From the NCBI GenBank assembly GCA_963969345.1, contig OZ017770.1, positions 6,209,246 to 6,273,245 of the forward strand: a DNA stretch of 64,000 nt, in the 5' to 3' direction. This DNA comes from Turbatrix aceti (taxonomy: Eukaryota; Nematoda; Chromadorea; Rhabditida; Panagrolaimidae). Under the pieces are notes generated by a model that was not told the origin of the DNA, searched no databases, and saw nothing but the letters and a program-made list of their open reading frames with translations. Positions 13,262-26,500 of the stretch are shown piece after piece. Every line of letters begins with the position of its first letter. Positions within the stretch are counted from its first letter, which is position 1. The position numbers were made by a program, and so were the translations under genes.

Positions 13262-14573
13262 TGCCGAAAAATAATTGCAAAAACTAGATGAGATAAGCAA
13301 TAAATAATGGAATGAAACAAGAAGTACCAGATTGCCTGAGTGCCGTAAACCGTAGACAACTGCCTTACAAATGCCCGCAGCGATAAACTGACGGGATGTA
13401 TACCAAACGGCAATACCAAAGAGACAGAGAATAAATGCACGATATTTACTCGACTCGACAATCTATTGGGGCGGTGAAAAGCTTCTAGGGTGGAGCGCGG
13501 TTTCTCATGTCCACCCCTTTTTTTTTCGTGGACGGTGGACGCACAAATTCATTATGAGTACAAAACATGACGTTGCTGTTGCATTAGACGGTTGGACTTT
13601 TATGGCAGAAGCGTAAATAACAACAATGAAAGCGGGTTTCAGGGGTTACTTGCAAGAAGGGCGGAATGCACAAAGACAGGTAAGATAACCATTAATCTCG
13701 TTGATGAAGCGAAGACTTTTTTACAAACTGTCAAAGACGCCTTCAGGTTGGCCGAAAATGTCTGACCTTGAAGAGTACTAGTTTGCGATGTTCATCATTC
13801 GAGATTATTGTAAAGTTGTTTCACAAGCTGCCTGCCCTTCCCCGGCCTGTGAAAAGGTGTATTTGAACACGCAGGCAAACTAGTTTTTATGTCTGAGTGA
13901 GGCCCATCTTTGAAGCTTACGGTCTTTGACTCTGACTGAGACATGACACTTTGCAGACAATTCTAAAAAATGGGGTATACTGTGTAATCTGGTGCGTAAC
14001 ATTTTTATCGTCTCACGTTCGCATTTTAACCGGTGAAGGTCGTCGGGCAAACTCCTATCATTTATCTGCCACTGACATGCTCACTAGGTTGACCCCAAAT
14101 TGCAGGTATTTTGAATGCCTATATCCATATAGCTGGCACAGATGCAGGTGTTCCACAATAATTAACCTTCAAATCGTTTTTTTGGGTCGTTGACACCGTG
14201 TTCTGTTCAATTTGCGGCAGATACCCCCTGATACTTGTATTAATAAAAACACATGTAGTGATCATGTGCTTATCGGTGCAGCAAAAGTGAAAGTGTTTGG
14301 GCATACATCAAACAAATTTTATTACATCAAAAGGACATAGATGAGCAAATAGTTTGCAAAATGAATTTAGAAAACAAATCTTATAAACTGCATCTTCATC
14401 ATATGAAAAGACAATAAAAATCTTGGCAGCTTTAAAACTGAGCGATGATGAGCACCTGGTGATCGAGAAAGCAAAAAAAGGATAAAAATGTAATTGACAA
14501 AGATTGTGCTGGATATAGTAGAAATTTCGATTAATCTGTCAGTAGAGTCAAAGATGAGGTTGCACCGTAAACC
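13262..14573. other. Intergenic region, MMP promoter / let-805 3' flank
   Basis: About 1.3 kb lies between the MMP start codon and the let-805 stop codon, both minus strand. I see no coding exon, RNA gene or repeat with confidence. Confidence 0.45.
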
Positions 14574-17500
14574 TTAACGCTGTTGTTGGCCGCCACTACT
14601 GGTAAATTCCTAAAAAAAGTGCAGTCGTTAAGCATCCATCAATGTTTAAAAAATAGTAGTGCTTACCTCTTTGTATGAGCGTTGGTACCTCTCTTCAACT
14701 TGTTCTTTGACGCCGTCGGTGTCTAAAACACAGGGTCTGTAAGAGCACAGAGCAGGAAAGGGAAAAAAAGGCCGCCGCGCAGGTCTTAGCCACACATCAA
14801 ACGACAAGGACATAAAAAAAAGCGACAAAAGAAACTACCTCGATCAACGTTGGAAAGAGAGTTGCTAAAGCGACGCATGCGGTCGAGGGTTTGGGACATG
14901 GGTTCGGCAACAATATCTATGAGATCGTCCGGCCATTGGTGGGTAGTCGTAGCCGCTGTTGTCGTCTGGTGATGCCGAGAGTGGGATTCTAAAGTACAAA
15001 AAGCATAGCTTCTACGCACAAAACAAGGTGATGACAAGAGGTGTTAGCAAGCAGATATTCACAAAACCACGTCGAACACGTCAAACGGGGTTAAGTTCAA
15101 AAAATAGTAGTGTCAAAGGTCAACCTTTCTCTTGGCTTGTCGCCGAAGACGGGGACGCCACGCTGGACGATGCCGCTTCCTGGGCCGTGGAAGGCGAAGC
15201 CCCTACACCGGTAGAAGTGGCAACTTGTGCGTTAGTGGTGTTTGTTTTCCGCTGTTCGGCTCGATTCGTGGATTGGAAAGAATCTGCAGAAACGAAAGTG
15301 ATAGAATGAGTGGGGAAAAGTGGGTGTTCAAGCAAGGGACCAAACAGAAGCAGATAACTCGATTGAAAAAAGTTTTTTCACAGAAAAACAGTCACAATCA
15401 CTCGTTTAAATGGCAGGTGTGTGAAGCAGCTAAGGATTAAACTTTCATACCGTAGTCGTAATTGCTATAGCCAGTGGCAGCAGCTTGTTGGGTTCGTGAA
15501 CGAGAAGATGCTTCGTTGAAGTAGCCGGTATCACTGCTGTAGCCACCAGCCTGGCGAGTGTCTGGCGAACGCGAGAGAGAGTCTAACTCGCGTTGCAAGG
15601 TGTGAAGCGCGTCTCGCCGAGATGTTGGCGTTCTCGGACCGGGTCGGGCGCCATCAAGCAGCGTCTGTGATGCGTAGCGTCTCGGACTGCCGACATCGGA
15701 CCTACTGCGGTAGTTATACCGTTTGGAGTAGGTGTCCGTGCCCTGGCGATCGAGAGCACTGGCTCGGCTGAGGTACGATGTTCCGGAGAGGTAGCGGCTG
15801 CGTTCTGCTGTCGTGCTACTTGCTTCTAAAGGGAAGAGAAAAATGCACAACACACTTCACGCTGACTGATAAGAAACCGTTTGAAACTAGTTAAAATTTG
15901 AAAATGAACAAAAGAGCAGTTACAAAAAAGCACATCAGTTTGAAAAGTTTTGAGCTCAAAAGGGTCACAAACCTCGTCCAAGTGCAGAAGCCGAGAGGGA
16001 ACGACGGTTGCTGAGGCTGTTGTAGCCGTCCTCGCCAGAGTACTTTAGATAATCCCCAGGCTGAAATCCGGATGTTCCAAAATCAATCACAAAAAGTCAT
16101 GAATTTACCGTGTAGTGCCGGCGAAGTGTGCTGCGCCGTGAAGTTGTTTCGAGAGCTTCAAGTTCCTTGGCCAGTTGTTCGCCATGAGCACTGTAGCCGA
16201 CAAGTTCGGGCTGCTGGTTGTAGACGTGATAAATCTTGGTGGAATGGATTTCATCGCCCTTGGTCTTCTCGAGCGAAGTAAGACGCTCTGTGAGCTCAGT
16301 CAAGCTCTGCTGCAGTCGGCGACTGTCCTCGAAGCGGCCGGTAGTGCGAGTGCCCTCCTTGAAGCCGTCAATGTAGCCCTGCCTGAACTCTTCCTCATTG
16401 GGGTACTGTTCTTCAAGTCGTCGCAGAAGATGTTCCGAAATGCGGTCGCCAAAGATGCCTGAGTTTCCGTCTCGGAAGCCCTGCATGTAACCCGCAGAGT
16501 AGCCCAGGTTGCTAGATGGTCGCTGGGCAAGATTGTGCATCGACGTGGTCATGCCGGTGATGCCTGCATCTCGGAGTCCCTTGACATAGCCTTCGTGGAA
16601 TCGATCGTCACGGGCGCCATATTCGTCGTCCATCTTGCGACGAGCTGCAGTGGCAGATCCCACGCGATTGGCTTCCCGGAAGCCCCGTGCATATCCGTCT
16701 TCAAAATCTCCTTTGGCTGAAAGCAGTGTTATTAGTTTTGCTGTGAGATGTGCGGGATCTCTTCGTGCGCTTTTCTCCTGTGCAGTGTTCGTATAACACA
16801 ACACCATTTTTCTATTCGGACCGGGTGCACAACAAAAAAAAAGGAATTTGCCTGTTCGGTACACCTGAAGGCGCATACTATGGACAAATTAGGTTATAAA
16901 GGTGGCTGTCTACAAGAGAGCACTAATGAATGCCTTTGCACGTCGCAGAATGCAAACACAGGGCGCAATACGTATCACAACGACCACCGCCTGCGCAAAG
17001 TGTGCTAACACCAACAAGTTTTGGTACTGCAACCAAAAACCCGAATTATGTTACCAACCTCTAGAGTCAATGGCCGATTTTTCGCTCTGAAAAACAAAAT
17101 AAATGATCACTAGATTAAAGGTAGTGATAACTTACGTCTGCTGCAAGAAGTGGTACGTGTTGACCGTTGATGTACCGAGCCTCTCGTCGTCGCTTTTGGC
17201 TAGAAATGAATAATTATAGCAAGTTTACGGCAAACAGGGCACTCCAGATTGATAAACAAAACGACAAATCAATCAGGTATTAACGAGGGGCAAAGTTGTT
17301 AGTTAGGGGGTTCATAAAAAGGGAAAGTAATGTTTACCTATTTAAACACCATAAAAGAAGGCAACACAGAAGAATGAGGAATAAGAGAGCAAGGAGAAGT
17401 AACGCCAACCAATACCATGGCCAGCCAGCGGTTATGTAAGGTGTCGCTAAAATGGTTTTAATCAGAAATGGGTTCACCATTAATAATAATGTAAATACAT

Positions 17501-20500
17501 GTCATGTGTTAATTTATTTTTAATTGGGTTTTTTGGGTATACTGGGTTTTTTGAGGGGTACATCCAAGGATCCACTGCAACTCTTTTTCACGCTCTCGCT
17601 ACTCACATGTAGAAGCACAGGCAGCACAGAAGCAGTGCCAACAGGAGACATGCGAGCAGCGTGTACAGAAGATACTTCCAGTGGATCCAGTGACCCCACC
17701 AACTCTTAGCGTCTGAAATAACATTAAAAGGGCATGTTTACAAAATTTTTAATTTAAAAATACTACTGTAAACAAAAAAATTACCGTCAGGAAGGTAACT
17801 CATACTGTTGTCTTCTTCTTTTTTTAATTACACAAAAAATGCCCCAATAAAAATAAACAAAAACAAAACCGCGATCGGTAGAGGTGTGGTTGGTTGGTAT
17901 GAACTTGGGTCGGGCCAGTTGCTTACCAAACTGAAGGCTCCGACATAATTTTCATACTCTCCACAACGGTGTTACGAACAAAGCACGTTGGGTAGCACAC
18001 CGCAGTTCTCCTTGAACAAATCACGCGTGTATACCCCCTTCCAAATGACACACCTTTTCCGATTGCAGTCTGTTTGTTAATTTTTAAAACGTTTGCAAGG
18101 TGGTATTTTTGTGGGCGCTAAAACAAAACAATAAACGACAAACAAACCTCGAAGGCGGGCCAAAACAGGTTGTTCATCATTTAGCAGCCACTTGATGTAG
18201 ATCTCGTAGTTGTATTTTTTGCCCTTCTGCAGTGGATAGTTGAGATAGCCACCGACAACGGTACCGTCTCCCAGTTTGATCATGGTCGGTTCTGTTAGGG
18301 TCTTTATGCTGTACGATCCGGCGACGTAGTAGGGAATACCACGGGCCTTGGCGGTGACCTTATCGGTCAACTGAGTCCAGTTGGTGTCGCCTGGAGGATC
18401 GCGTTCATCGACAACGACATAGTAACGAGTGATGTTCTTCTCGGTAGACGCAGGCGAGATTGGAACTTCCCAGAAGGTACCAGGAGCACCAATGTTTTCA
18501 ACGTGGTACGGCGGTGGAACGATGCAGCACGCTTCCTTGATTTCCGGTGGCTCACTCACACTCAGACGAGCAGCAGTCTTCCATCGGTTCCACGTGCCGT
18601 CGACCTTAGCGCGAACCTGGAAGGCATATTCATCAGGATTTGCCTCGAGGTTGAACACAAGGTAGCAAAGACGGCTGCACGGATCCTTGGGACAGAGGAG
18701 ATCTTCGGTACGACGTTCGGACTCTTCAACCCAGAGGGTGTTCTTTTGGTTGAGGCGGACGTATCGGACTTGGTAGTGCGTCGCGAGGTCCAGTTCAACG
18801 GCTTCCCAGCTCATGGATGTAGCGTGTTTGGTCTTGTCACAGTGCTTGAGGTTCTTTGGCAAGAACCAGCCGGGAGGAAGGGTAGAGTACACTCCCCAGG
18901 CACCGTCGTTCTGTTCCTTTGGCTGAAGTGTCACGTTGTAGGTTGTGGCAGGATCCAATTCACGGATGACAAATTCTGTCTGCGTAGCATCAACTTCGTA
19001 GGACTTGATTGTGTTGAGACGCACTGTCTGGTAGATCGAAGCAAGAGATTTGGCCGTGAGCTAAAAAATTGAACATGTTTTGTATATGCTGATTTTTGAA
19101 AATCGAAACTTACGATATAACCCTTGTGCTGAGTACCCCAAACAGGATCCCATTCCACAGTGAGAGTGGTCGGTGTTCGGTTCTTTAGACGCAAAATATG
19201 GGATTGGCCGGTAGAAAGCGTGGAGTAAGTGCCCCAGAGAATTTCACCGTAACCCGAGTTCGTACCACCCTGTACAGTGATGTTGTAGATGGTTTCAGGA
19301 ATAAGATCGGTGAATTTGATCGAGTTTCCAGGAACAGGAACTGTGTAGTTCTTGGGCTGACCAGGCAGTAGCGTGTAGCGATCGAGCGGGGTGATCGTAA
19401 CCCGATAGTGTGTAAGCAAATCGCGATACGCGGGCTCAAAGATCTCCGGAGGCTGCCAGTCGACGTGAAGCATGGTATCTGACTTCTCAATGAGATGCAG
19501 ATCGGTGGGAGGTCCTAGCCAAGAGAGAAGACCCTCGGCAAAGTCGGTGGTGGCGAACACGTCCGAGATGAACCACAGCTTCTTGTCGTCATCCAAGCCT
19601 TGCACGGTAACGTTGTACTGCGTGACTGGCTTGAGGTTCTTGAAGTGGAATTCAGTAACGTGACCGGCGGTGGTATACTTTTGTGGGTTATCATCGAGGT
19701 CGGAAGCGACGCTGATGTACACGTCATACTTGTCAATCTTGTCGCCAATGACTGCTGGAGAAATCCACTTGACTTTGAGATTGTCGTGACCAGCAGTGAT
19801 GAGTTTCAAGCTGCCACCGAGGTTTTCGCTGTCATCCTTGCGCGTCGTGGAGAAGTAGTCAGATGACCACGGACCCCAGTTGCCGCTGGCTGATTGCGCT
19901 TGGACGGCAAATCGGTATGTCGTTGACGGCTGCAGGCCGGTAACAGTCGTGCACAAGTTGTCGGGTGTGATGAGGGCAGACTTGTATCCAGAGCACGACA
20001 ATTCATCGCCGGAAATCTCGAGTTCTACAGGGTTGGAATCATCGGCACGAGGACTGTACTTTATGCGGTAAGCGGTGGCTTTGCTGCGTTCGGGGTAAGG
20101 AGGCAGCCAGGTGAGCTGGATTTCGGTAGATCGTGTTAGAACGGCCGTGAGTTCACGAGGAGGTCCAAGTTCCGAGCCGGTTGTGCGGGCATCAATAGGA
20201 TCCGACCAGGGGCCAGGTCCTTCGGAAGTGAATGCGCGAACGCGGAAGCGGTACAGCGATCCCGGAAGAAGATCCGCAATTTCTGCCTTGGTGCGGGGCG
20301 AAACGCCTTCTCGGGTGCCCTGGTTCCATTCATCCTGGCCGGTGATTTCGTACTCGTATTGAGTGACTTCACCATTTTGTTCGGCGCACACTGGCGGTTC
20401 CCAGCTGAAGCCAAGCTTGGATTCTTCTCGGCTGTCAACCCGAACGTTCTGTGGCGGACCACTGGGGACGTCATCTTCAGTGCGGAACTTGCGAACAGTC

Positions 20501-23500
20501 TTTTTGGGCTCGATGGAGTCAGGCAAACCGGGCGGACGACGTGGTGTAAGAATAATTTCATATTCAGAACCAGGAAGCAGATTTTCAAGCAAGACTTGCT
20601 TGTTCTGCACGTTTTCAAGGGTCACAGGCTGCGAATCTTGCGTGTCCTTTTCGGTACAACCACCAAGACGTGTAAGCTTGTAGGTGATGTCAACGCCGTA
20701 GTTCCAGTCTTGATCCTGTTCCGGCAGATCCCAGTTAACTTCAGCAGTGGTCGGACTCTTGGGCTGGATCTTAGCGAAGATTTCGCCTGGCAGTGATTGA
20801 GTTGTGGCAGTCGCACGGTTGCTCCAGCGACTGAACTGCGTCTCTGCGCCTTCTTCGACAGTCTGGGTGCGCATCTTGACTTCCCATTTGGTGCCAGGAA
20901 TGCTTTCCAGGACAATTTCAGAAGGTCCGTCAGCAGGAACAGATATTGTGCCCTTCGACGTCGTGTTTGTGTAGTTGATGACAAACTCCACGCTGTCGCA
21001 CTTCCAGGTTTCTTCATCTGGGTTCTCCCATGTGATTTTGACAGACTCAAAATCAACGGATGTAATTTTGACGTTGCTCGGAGGTTGTTCCGGTTCTAAA
21101 AATATGGATTACTTTTTGCAAGAAAAAATAGAACAATTCTTACTTCCACAAAGAGTGACGGCCTTTGCTTCCGGTCCTGGGCCACCGCGTTTGTCATTCT
21201 TGCCAACAACGCGAATACGGAAGAAATATTCTGTGGCTTCGACCAGGTTACGAACGGTGACCTTGTAGTTGTTTTGAGTCTTGCGGTGACGAACGACGCC
21301 GTTGTATTCCTGCCAGTCGGTGTCATCTTCGGATTTGTATTCAAGAACGTATCCGACAATGTGCTCAGCTCGGTCTTCTTCGAGCCCGTTCCACTGAACA
21401 CCGATGCTCGTTGCCTTGACAAATTCGATTTGAAGACCCTGTTCAAGCACGGGGATGTCTAAAAAAGAAAAGTAAATTACAGAAAAATGCGAGCAAAAAA
21501 CGTACTTTGCTTTTCAGTGCGAATTTGCAAGGTTTCAGACCAGTCGGACCAGTCGCCATTTTCGGTGTGAGCGGATACCTGGATTTCATAGTCTTGTTCA
21601 GGTTCCAGAGATCCAACGCGGTAGCAAAGACGATCTTGTTGCGTTGTAGCCGAACATTCAAGTTGGTCCACGGGCACGCGAATTTCCTTGTAGTTGAATT
21701 CGTTGGAAGGAGTGTGGCGGATCTTGTAGAAGTCAATAACGCCGTTTGGTGGTGACGGAGCCACGAATGAGATCTCAACGGCGTGATCAAAGCGCTGTTC
21801 TTCGTTGAGGTCACGGGGAGCACCAGGAGCGGCAGGCAGTGTCTGGAAACTCGTCCATTCGGTGTATGGACCTTCGCCTCGAGAATTGATGCCACGGACA
21901 CGAGCCTTGTACTCAGTGTACGGCAAAAGATCGTTGAGGGAAACGCGATGTGTCTGCGTGTTCGACGAAATGTTCTGCGCCCATTCGGATGCAGTGACAA
22001 CTTCGTAATCATAACCAGTGATTTTGCCGTTGCGTTGTTCGCAGTCAATCTCGTTCCACAGCAGCTCAGCGCGTGTGGCAGTGACAGACGTAGCGCGCAA
22101 GTTCTGAGGATGACCGGAAGGCACGTCTTCGTGTGTCTTGAGAATGACAGTCTTGGATTCCGCTCCTGGCTCAGTGGTGTGAGCGACAACGCTGACTTCA
22201 TAGATGGCGTCCGGAATGAGATCCTTGAGCTCGGCACGTTCATCGGTGGAGTGGATGGAAATAGGCTTGGTTGAACGAGCACCACATTCGCCGATCGATT
22301 TGAGTCTGTAAGTGATGGTGTAGCCAGTGATGTCGCCGTTGGGCTCCGACGGTTTGCGCCAGGTAACTTCGCCGGAAGAAGGTCCGGTAGGACGAGCGTT
22401 GAGATCTCCAACAACACCTGGGGCACCAGCTGCCGTCTTGATGGTGAGTTCATTACTCCAAGGAGAGTTGCCGGCATCGTTTTCAGTGCGAACACGAATT
22501 CGCCAAACAGTGTTGGGCAGCGAGTCGAAAGGATGATCCACAGTGCTGCCTGGGACATCAACGGTCTTCGCCGGAGAAGTACCGTTGGAGAACTCAATGC
22601 GGAAGCGGATGGTCGAGCAGAGCCAAGATGACTTGTCAGGCGTCTGCCAGCTCACGCGCACTTCACGGTTGGACGGCGAGTTCAGGGCGATATTGCTGGG
22701 TGGCGAGTTAGGAGCGGCGCAGCCGGTGCGACCCTGGCCTTCTGGACTGGCAGTGCTCAGACGTTGGTGCTTGTCGACAACCTTGATGCGAACGAAGTAG
22801 AGCGTGTCTGCATCGAGACCATCAAGGCGGCTGGTGTACTGCAGCTTGCCGGGCTCGTGGCGGACAATTTCGCCGTGCTCAGTCCAAGCTGGGTTATCAC
22901 CAGTTCGGATTTCGATGATGTAGCCTTGGATGCGGTTTTTGTTGTCAACGAGACCGTTCCACTGGACAATAAGCGAATGACCGCCTTCGGGAGTCACGAC
23001 GGGTGCGCTGAGAATCGAAGGAACCTTGAAGAAATCAGTCGTGTACACAGTCCAGATTTCAGGACCGAAACCACGTTTAGTACCAGCAGAAAGACTGATG
23101 TTGTACGCAGTTTCGGGTTGCAGATTGTCCAGAATGTGTTCGAGCGTCGGATGTTCGACGTGATAGACCTCAGGTTTGGCCTGCGGTTCCAGACTGGGCT
23201 TGATACGGATTCGGTATTGCGTGATGTGACCCTTAGGATCAAGGGGAGGAATCCAGCGAATGTGCAACGAATGATCCGTTTTGTCAACAAGTTCGATGGC
23301 TCGCGGTGCATCTGGCAGAATCTGCAGGGTGTTGGCAATGATCGCAGAGCTCCAGGGACCATATGAACCGCCTTCGATGTGTGCGGAGACCTGCACGCGA
23401 TACTGCTGGCCGTTATCAAGACCGGTGATGTTGAAGCAGAATCGCGGACTGACAGCTGGGCACTCAAGTCGCTCGTCGTCAACGTCGATCTCGATTTCCT

Positions 23501-26500
23501 TCCAGTCGTTGGAGCTAAGCAGTTGGTAGCGCAGCTTGTACGAGTCGTGGGGACCGTAAGGGGGGTAAGGAGGCAGCCATGAGACAACAAAGAAGTCAGT
23601 GCCTTCTTGGGTGACAACAAGATCTTGAGGAGGCAATGGAGCGTTAGCCTTAGCCGTCATGACGTCGAGGTTTTCAGTGTTTGGACCGCCACCGATGCTG
23701 TTGTATGCCTTGACTCGCATGACATACTTGGTGAAAGGCGTGAGACCTTCGATCGTGATTCTTGTCTCCGACGTGTTGGCAATTTGGCGTTCAAGCTTGG
23801 CCCAATCGTCCTGACCGACGATTTCGTATTCGTAGTTGACAATTTCTCCGTGGCGCTGAGAGCACTCAACAGGCTCCCATTGGAAGCTAAGCGACCGCTC
23901 CAGAGCGTAGGTGTTCTGAAGATTGTATGGCGGTGCGCTGGGCGGCTGCTGAAGGGTAGCACCTTCGCGTGTTTCTTCGGGTCCAAGTTCCGTGGTTCGT
24001 GCGCGAACTTTCACTTCGTAAAGGGAGTTCGGCAGGAGGCCGGTGATAGTGTAGTCAAGGTCTTTGTGATTGTAAACAGTTACGAAATCACGGCTGACAT
24101 CGCGGGGTTCTTCGTCGGGACAAGCCAGGCGGTGCTTGAGTCTGTAGCTGATGTCATAGCCGACAATGTTGCCGCGCTGCTCTGCAGGAGCAGACCACTG
24201 GACGCGCATCTCATTGGGTGAAACCGGAGTGACACGGAGGTCGCGAACAGAGCCAGGAGCCCCTTGGCGGGTTGTGATGGTTTGCTCGTTGCTCCAAACA
24301 CTGGATCCAACTTGGTTTGATGCTCGGACGCGAATGGTCCAGCGGGTGTTGGGCTCTGACGGGAAGGTGTAATCGGTTCGGTCGCCGGTGACAGGAACAA
24401 TCTTTTCAGGCTCGTTTCCGATTCTGTAGCCGATCTCGACGATAAGCTGATCGCAGTTCCAGGTGTTTTTAGCAGGGCGAGCCCATGAGACGCGAACTTC
24501 GTTGGTTGAAGGCGCATCAACACGGACTGCCTGAGGCGGTGATTCAGGTGCCGAACACTTGGTGCGAGCACGGGCTTCCGGTGACGGGTTTGACGGTTGA
24601 TTCGTCGGTGACATGACCTTAACTCGGAGGTCAACGACGCTGTTGGTAGGCAGGTTGTTGACAGTGGACATGTAAGACCGACGGCCAGGATCGCAAGGAA
24701 CAAGTCGAGGCGACTGCTGCCAAACTCCGTTATCCAGACGGTATTCAACGACAAATGTGCTGCATTGGCTTTGGGGCGGGTAATCCCAGCCGATGGTGAC
24801 CGACGTGGCCTTCTCTTCGAGGATCTTTGGTGGAGTCAGCAAACCGGTGACGCGGTCGCTGTCGGTAGACATATCGACGGTCACTCCAGGACCCCAGCGT
24901 TGATTGGCGCTGGCTTCGACGGTGACGCTGTAAACCGTGTTGGGACGGAGACCGTCAACGCGGTACTGCTGAGTGCTTCTGTCCACTGTGAAGATGCGTG
25001 GTTGTTCAGTGTGGTCACGGGGGACAACGGAGATGCGGAATGACGTGCATCGGAGCTGATCAGTGGAACGGATAGTCCAGGTGAAGTGCAGGCTGGATGG
25101 AGTGCTGCCGATCTTTGTGACCGAAGCAATCTGCACTGGACCTTCGCCAATCTGTGTACGCTGAGGGGGAGTCCAAGTAGACCATTGACCGTCGCGGACA
25201 TGAGCAGCCACCTGGAAATCGTAGGTTTCGTCAGGCTTGAGTTTGTCAATGCGGCCGCAATGTGTCTGGCTCTGAGGAGTCGAAGGCGGAAGTTGTTGTT
25301 GTCTGATAACTTCCTGGGCACATGGGCTGTACGCCGGGAATTGCTGTTCTTGGTGCTGTCCTTGTCCGTTGGCAGGTCGGTACTGGCATCGGAACTTGTC
25401 GTAGTAATGTGCGTTCTGTGGATTTGTCTGCCAAACAACGTTGGCTTCCGTCGCGCCGGTAGCAACAACTCGAGCCTCCGGAGGGACATCAGCTTGTTGG
25501 GGAGACGGCCTGGTGTCAAACGGAACTTCTGTCGACCACGGACCAGGACCACGGCTTGTGTAAGCGCGGACGCGGACGTTGTAACGAGTGGAAGGAACAA
25601 GACCGCGGATAGGAACTCGAGTGGTTCGAATTGTTTCGACAATCTTGGGAACAGGTGAGTAACGATCATGACCAGTCACCTCGTATTCATATTCAACGAT
25701 GTCGCCATTGGTGTGAACGCATGGTGGAGCATGCCAGGAGAGCTCAGCGGAGGAATCAGTCGGGTTGTCGATGCGAATGTGAGCCGGAGCCGCAGAAGGA
25801 ACATTCTGTTCTGTCTGGACTTCCTGAGAGACTCGTTCACCAGCACTCGTTGTTCTTGCAGCAACACCAATACGGTAGCGGGAGTGAGGTCGGAGCCCGG
25901 TGATGGTGTAGCCAGGCTTGTCACTGATAACCGTAACCGGAGCTTCGGGTGTGTTGTCGCACATTCCCTTAGAAATAAGTTGATATGTGACTTCATATCC
26001 AGTCAGGATACCGTTGGGGTTCTGGGGAGCGCGCCACGACAGTTGAACAGAATCGCCGGAAAGCGGGTAAACGCTGAGGCTTCCAACCGGACCGGGAGCA
26101 GTAGACAGGGTTTGCGTGTTCGCAGGACGGCTCCAGTGGGTTGTACCAGCAGGGTTCGCGGCTTGAACTTCGAATTGCCACTGGGTATGAGGCTTGGAGT
26201 CAAAGACAGCCTCGCTTTCACCGTTGGAAAGGTTGCGGAAGCCCTGGCTTTCGGGGCTGCTGTACTTGACGACATACCAGAGCTTGTCGCAGTTCCATTC
26301 GGCTTCGGCAAGTGGTTGCCAGCTAAGCCGGATTTTAGTAGGCCCGAGAGGAGCCACTGCGACATTGGTGGGAGCGCGACTGGGTGGACGGCACTGGTTG
26401 CTGATCTGAACACTGACCGTCGGAGATGTGAAGACGGTGCCTCGGTTATGGTCAATGGCGGTGACGCGGACCTGATAGTTGTGGCCCTTAGGCAGATCGC

